Assembly: GCF_003254465.1 (NCBI RefSeq) | Contig: NZ_QDFI01000041.1 | Location: forward strand, 1 to 37,767 | Source: Meridianimarinicoccus zhengii | Lineage (GTDB): Bacteria > Pseudomonadota > Alphaproteobacteria > Rhodobacterales > Rhodobacteraceae | Direction of reading: 5' to 3' | Length of the DNA: 37,767 nucleotides | Shown here: positions 35,668 through 37,767 of the stretch, piece by piece | Numbering within the stretch: the first letter of the stretch is position 1 | Layout: the number at the start of each line of letters is the position of its first letter | Notes under the pieces: model-generated | Seen by the model: the letters and a program-made list of their open reading frames with translations, nothing else | The model's database searches: none | Told to the model about the DNA's origin: nothing | Position numbers and translations under genes: made by a program

Positions 35668-36321
35668 ATGGGATTGCAGGATATCGAGGCACGGATCGCG
35701 GCGGCTTGCGCGGATGCGGGGCGCGATCCGGGCGACGTGCGGCTGATCGCGGTGTCCAAGGTCCAGCCGCTGGGGCGGGTCGAGGCGGTGCTGGAGGCCG
35801 GGCACCGCTGTTTCGGCGAGAACAAGGTGCAGGAGGCGGCGGGCAAGTGGCCGGATCTGCGCGACCGGTTCGGGCCGGTGGATCTGCACCTGCTGGGGCC
35901 GTTGCAGACCAACAAGGTGAAACAGGCGGTCGAGTTGTTCGACGCGATCCATTCGCTGGACCGGGAAAAGCTGGCCCGCAAGCTGGCCGACCAGGCGCAG
36001 GCGCGCGGGGCGTGCCCGGCGTTGTTCGTGCAGGTCAACACCGGCGAGGAACCGCAGAAGGCCGGGGTGCTGCCCGAGGCGGCGGACGATTTCGTGGCGG
36101 CGTGCCGAGCGATGGATCTGCCGCTGGCCGGGCTGATGTGCATCCCGCCGGTGGAGGAGGCGCCGTCCTTGCATTTCGCGCTGTTGCGCAAGATCGCCGA
36201 GCGCAACGGGCTGGCGGGCCTGTCCATGGGCATGAGCGCCGATTTCGAAGAGGCGGTGCGCCTGGGCGCGACCCATGTGCGCGTGGGTTCCGCTATCTTC
36301 GGGGAACGCGATTACGGCTGA
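35668..36321 (+). CDS. PLP homeostasis protein (YggS/PLPBP family)
   Basis: A 217-residue PLP-binding protein of the YggS family, single-domain TIM barrels that buffer pyridoxal phosphate and have no known enzyme activity. The PLP lysine is in VRLIAVSKVQPLGRVEAVLE; the segments FGENKVQEAAGKW, LHLLGPLQTNKVKQAVELFD and SMGMSADFEEAVRLGATHVR followed by VGSAIFGER are typical. The start ATG 35668 follows GGGAGA. It lies 100 bp after the porin and is convergent with the L,D-transpeptidase gene. Confidence 0.93.
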   Translation: MGLQDIEARIAAACADAGRDPGDVRLIAVSKVQPLGRVEAVLEAGHRCFGENKVQEAAGKWPDLRDRFGPVDLHLLGPLQTNKVKQAVELFDAIHSLDREKLARKLADQAQARGACPALFVQVNTGEEPQKAGVLPEAADDFVAACRAMDLPLAGLMCIPPVEEAPSLHFALLRKIAERNGLAGLSMGMSADFEEAVRLGATHVRVGSAIFGERDYG

Positions 36322-36336
36322 GCGGGGCGGAGTAAA

Positions 36337-36352
36337 AATCTTAATTAAGATT
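36337..36352. other. Perfect 16-bp AT-rich palindrome between yggS and the L,D-transpeptidase gene
   Basis: AATCTTAATTAAGATT is fully self-complementary and contains the TAA stop of the leftward gene. Reading leftward it is followed by TTTAC, so the transcript could form a short stem with a U-tract. This is unusual base composition for the region. Confidence 0.5.
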
Positions 36353-36875
36353 CTTGGGCCCGTGGCGGTCCGGCTGGCAAGATGACCAGTCGTGTCTCGA
36401 AGCGGATGCGGGGGGCGAGCCACCGCAGGTCTTCGGGCGCGAAGGCGATGCAACCCTCCGTCGGGTGGCGCGGCTTGCGCCAGCGGTGGAGGAAGATTGC
36501 GGACCCCGCCCCGGCGCGCGCGCGCGGCCAGTTCCAGTCGGTCAGGATCACGAGATCGTAGAGCGGATCGGCGCGGCAGAGCCGTTCGTGGCTGTGCGCG
36601 TAGGGCGCGCGCACCATCAGGTTGTAGTTGTCCGGGTCGCGCGGGTCGTCCGACCATAGGTCCGTCGGGCCGATGGGCAGCGCCCAGTCGGCGGGCCGCG
36701 CCATCCGGTCGGGGCGGTAGAGCATCCCCACCAGCCGGTGCACGCCCGCCGGGGTCGCGCCGTCGCCTTCGCGCTTGTCGCGCGTGATGCCGCCGCGCCC
36801 GATGGCGCAGGGCAGGTGGCGGCCGAAGGCGCGGGCGCCGTGGGGCGTGACGACGATATCGGTGGGGCGCGTCAC
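36345..36875 (-). CDS. L,D-transpeptidase (YkuD domain) family protein
   Basis: A 176-residue protein with the YkuD active-site pattern [20 protein letters not shown] (catalytic Cys in TEGC, His in FLHRW), the fold used by peptidoglycan L,D-transpeptidases. The N-terminal ATP-like segment [20 protein letters not shown] is family typical (substrate entry). There is no signal peptide, which is common in this short subgroup, so location and substrate remain uncertain. Its ATG overlaps the ribA stop by four bases, so ribA and this gene are co-translated. Its stop lies in the AT palindrome. Confidence 0.87.
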   Translation of the reverse strand: MTRPTDIVVTPHGARAFGRHLPCAIGRGGITRDKREGDGATPAGVHRLVGMLYRPDRMARPADWALPIGPTDLWSDDPRDPDNYNLMVRAPYAHSHERLCRADPLYDLVILTDWNWPRARAGAGSAIFLHRWRKPRHPTEGCIAFAPEDLRWLAPRIRFETRLVILPAGPPRAQES

Positions 36876-37767
36876 AGAAGGTGGCCGGATTTCGCCGCCT
36901 TGGTGTCCAGATAGGCGGTATTGTGCGCGCCGCGCCCGACCTGGAGCGGCACGCGTTCGACCACGTCGATCCCGTGGGACTGGAGCATGGCGACCTTGTT
37001 GGGGTTGTTGGTCAGCAGGCGCGCCGAGGTGAAGCCCATGCGGCGCAGCAGGTCCGCGCCGATGCGGAAGTCGCGCTCGTCATCCTCGAAGCCGAGCCGG
37101 TGGTTGGCCTCCACTGTGTCGAAGCCCTGGTCCTGCAGGGCATAGGCGCGCATCTTGTTGGCCAGCCCGATGCCGCGCCCTTCCTGGTTGAGGTAGAGCA
37201 GCACGCCCGCGCCCGCGGCGCCCATCTGCGCCAGCGCGCCGCGCAGTTGCGGGCCGCAATCGCATTTGAGCGACCCCATCACGTCGCCGGTGAAGCACGC
37301 CGAATGGAGCCGGGTGAGCACGGGGCGGGCGCGGTCGGGGTCGCCGATCTCGATCGCGTAATGTTCCGCGCCGCCGTTTTCGGGGCGGAAGACATGGAGT
37401 CGCCCGGCCTCGGACACCTCCATGGGCAGGCGGGCGTCGATCACGGGGGCATGGGGGCTGGCCGCGGCGGACAGGCGCAGCACCTGGGGGGCGGGCAGCA
37501 GGGTCAGGCCGGCCTGTGCCGCGACGGGGCCGGGCCGGTCGAGCGCCACGACGACGGCGGCGGGCAGGAGGCGGGCGGACTTGCACAGCCGTATTGCCGC
37601 GCGGTGCAGGTCGGCGCCGCCGTCGCGGTCGCTGGCGAGCGGCCCTTTCATTGGCGTGGCGAGATCCCCGGCCGGGTCGGCCAGCGCCGTGACCCAGGCG
37701 CGGCCCGCATCGTCGGGCAGGCGCACGCGCGCGACGTCGCCGTCATAGGCGCGGGCCTTCAGCGTCT
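36872..37767 (-). CDS. ribA: GTP cyclohydrolase II (RibA), 5' end outside window
   Basis: RibA opens GTP in the first step of riboflavin synthesis. The frame runs to the right edge without a start (in frame upstream of GTG 37726 reads [13 protein letters not shown]), so the visible 298 codons are partial. The zinc Cys set is in [20 protein letters not shown], then [20 protein letters not shown] with the catalytic YLNQEGRG, and [20 protein letters not shown]. There is an N-terminal extra region ([20 protein letters not shown] on) seen in alphaproteobacterial RibA-type proteins. It overlaps the L,D-transpeptidase gene by four bases. Confidence 0.92.
   Translation of the reverse strand, partial: TLKARAYDGDVARVRLPDDAGRAWVTALADPAGDLATPMKGPLASDRDGGADLHRAAIRLCKSARLLPAAVVVALDRPGPVAAQAGLTLLPAPQVLRLSAAASPHAPVIDARLPMEVSEAGRLHVFRPENGGAEHYAIEIGDPDRARPVLTRLHSACFTGDVMGSLKCDCGPQLRGALAQMGAAGAGVLLYLNQEGRGIGLANKMRAYALQDQGFDTVEANHRLGFEDDERDFRIGADLLRRMGFTSARLLTNNPNKVAMLQSHGIDVVERVPLQVGRGAHNTAYLDTKAAKSGHLL

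Overview
The window reads as chromosomal DNA of a GC-rich alphaproteobacterium of the Rhodobacteraceae (roseobacter/Rhodobacter group). The evidence is the protein sequences, the bchE-bchJ bacteriochlorophyll genes, a Rhodobacter-type porin, a flgE-flgK-flgL-flgI block, the Hsp20/DUF1150 pair, the DUF3576-leuS-lptE-holA operon, and putative FnrL, PpsR, CtrA and HrcA operators. I saw no tRNA, rRNA, CRISPR array, transposase or integrase. Nearly all of it is dense core-genome coding sequence. I support 41 protein genes, two cut by the window edges (smc on the left, ribA on the right), including a 43-codon gene between smc and bchE.

Layout. 1-3.7 kb: end of smc, a small unknown gene, then bchE-bchJ (oxygen-independent Mg-protoporphyrin monomethyl ester cyclase and its V4R-domain partner) behind overlapping FnrL-like and PpsR/CrtJ-like operators. 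3.7-5.8 kb: aspS. 5.9-10.8 kb: hook and P-ring genes behind a CtrA-like box. 10.9-14 kb: ubiK, divergent from the overlapping trio lgt, MidA-like methyltransferase and pgeF. 14.2-15.8 kb: an Lrp regulator divergent from trxB. 16-17.3 kb: a small exported protein, hsp20-DUF1150 and a YdcH-like gene. 17.4-21.9 kb: purE-purK, an orphan phnM-like amidohydrolase, a Nudix hydrolase, an EamA transporter and a GNAT acetyltransferase. 22-28.1 kb: groES-groEL under one canonical and one extra CIRCE-like repeat, preceded by a leftward run (HAD phosphatase, MaoC hydratase, ribF, ycgN-like, ltaE-like). 28.2-34.2 kb: a dienelactone hydrolase and the leftward DUF3576-leuS-lptE-holA operon. 34.5-37.8 kb: porin with a textbook terminator, yggS, L,D-transpeptidase and ribA.

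The most unusual signal is inside the two aminoacyl-tRNA synthetase genes. aspS carries an in-frame stretch of about 87 codons, about 48% GC by hand count in a roughly 65% GC gene, inserted in the GAD-domain region and lengthening the enzyme to 675 residues. leuS carries a similar 45% GC stretch just before KMSKS and a weaker one between the editing domain and the rest of the catalytic domain, bringing it to 916 residues. Catalytic motifs and frames are intact, so these look like functional enzymes with foreign or fast-evolving inserts. I saw no comparable islands in the other genes here.

Other regulatory features worth noting are the overlapping redox/light operators at bchE, the two CIRCE repeats at groES, an 11-bp-period tandem repeat upstream of leuS, and hairpins in the hsp20 leader and downstream of lrp. 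All family assignments were made by reading the proteins; no database search was run.
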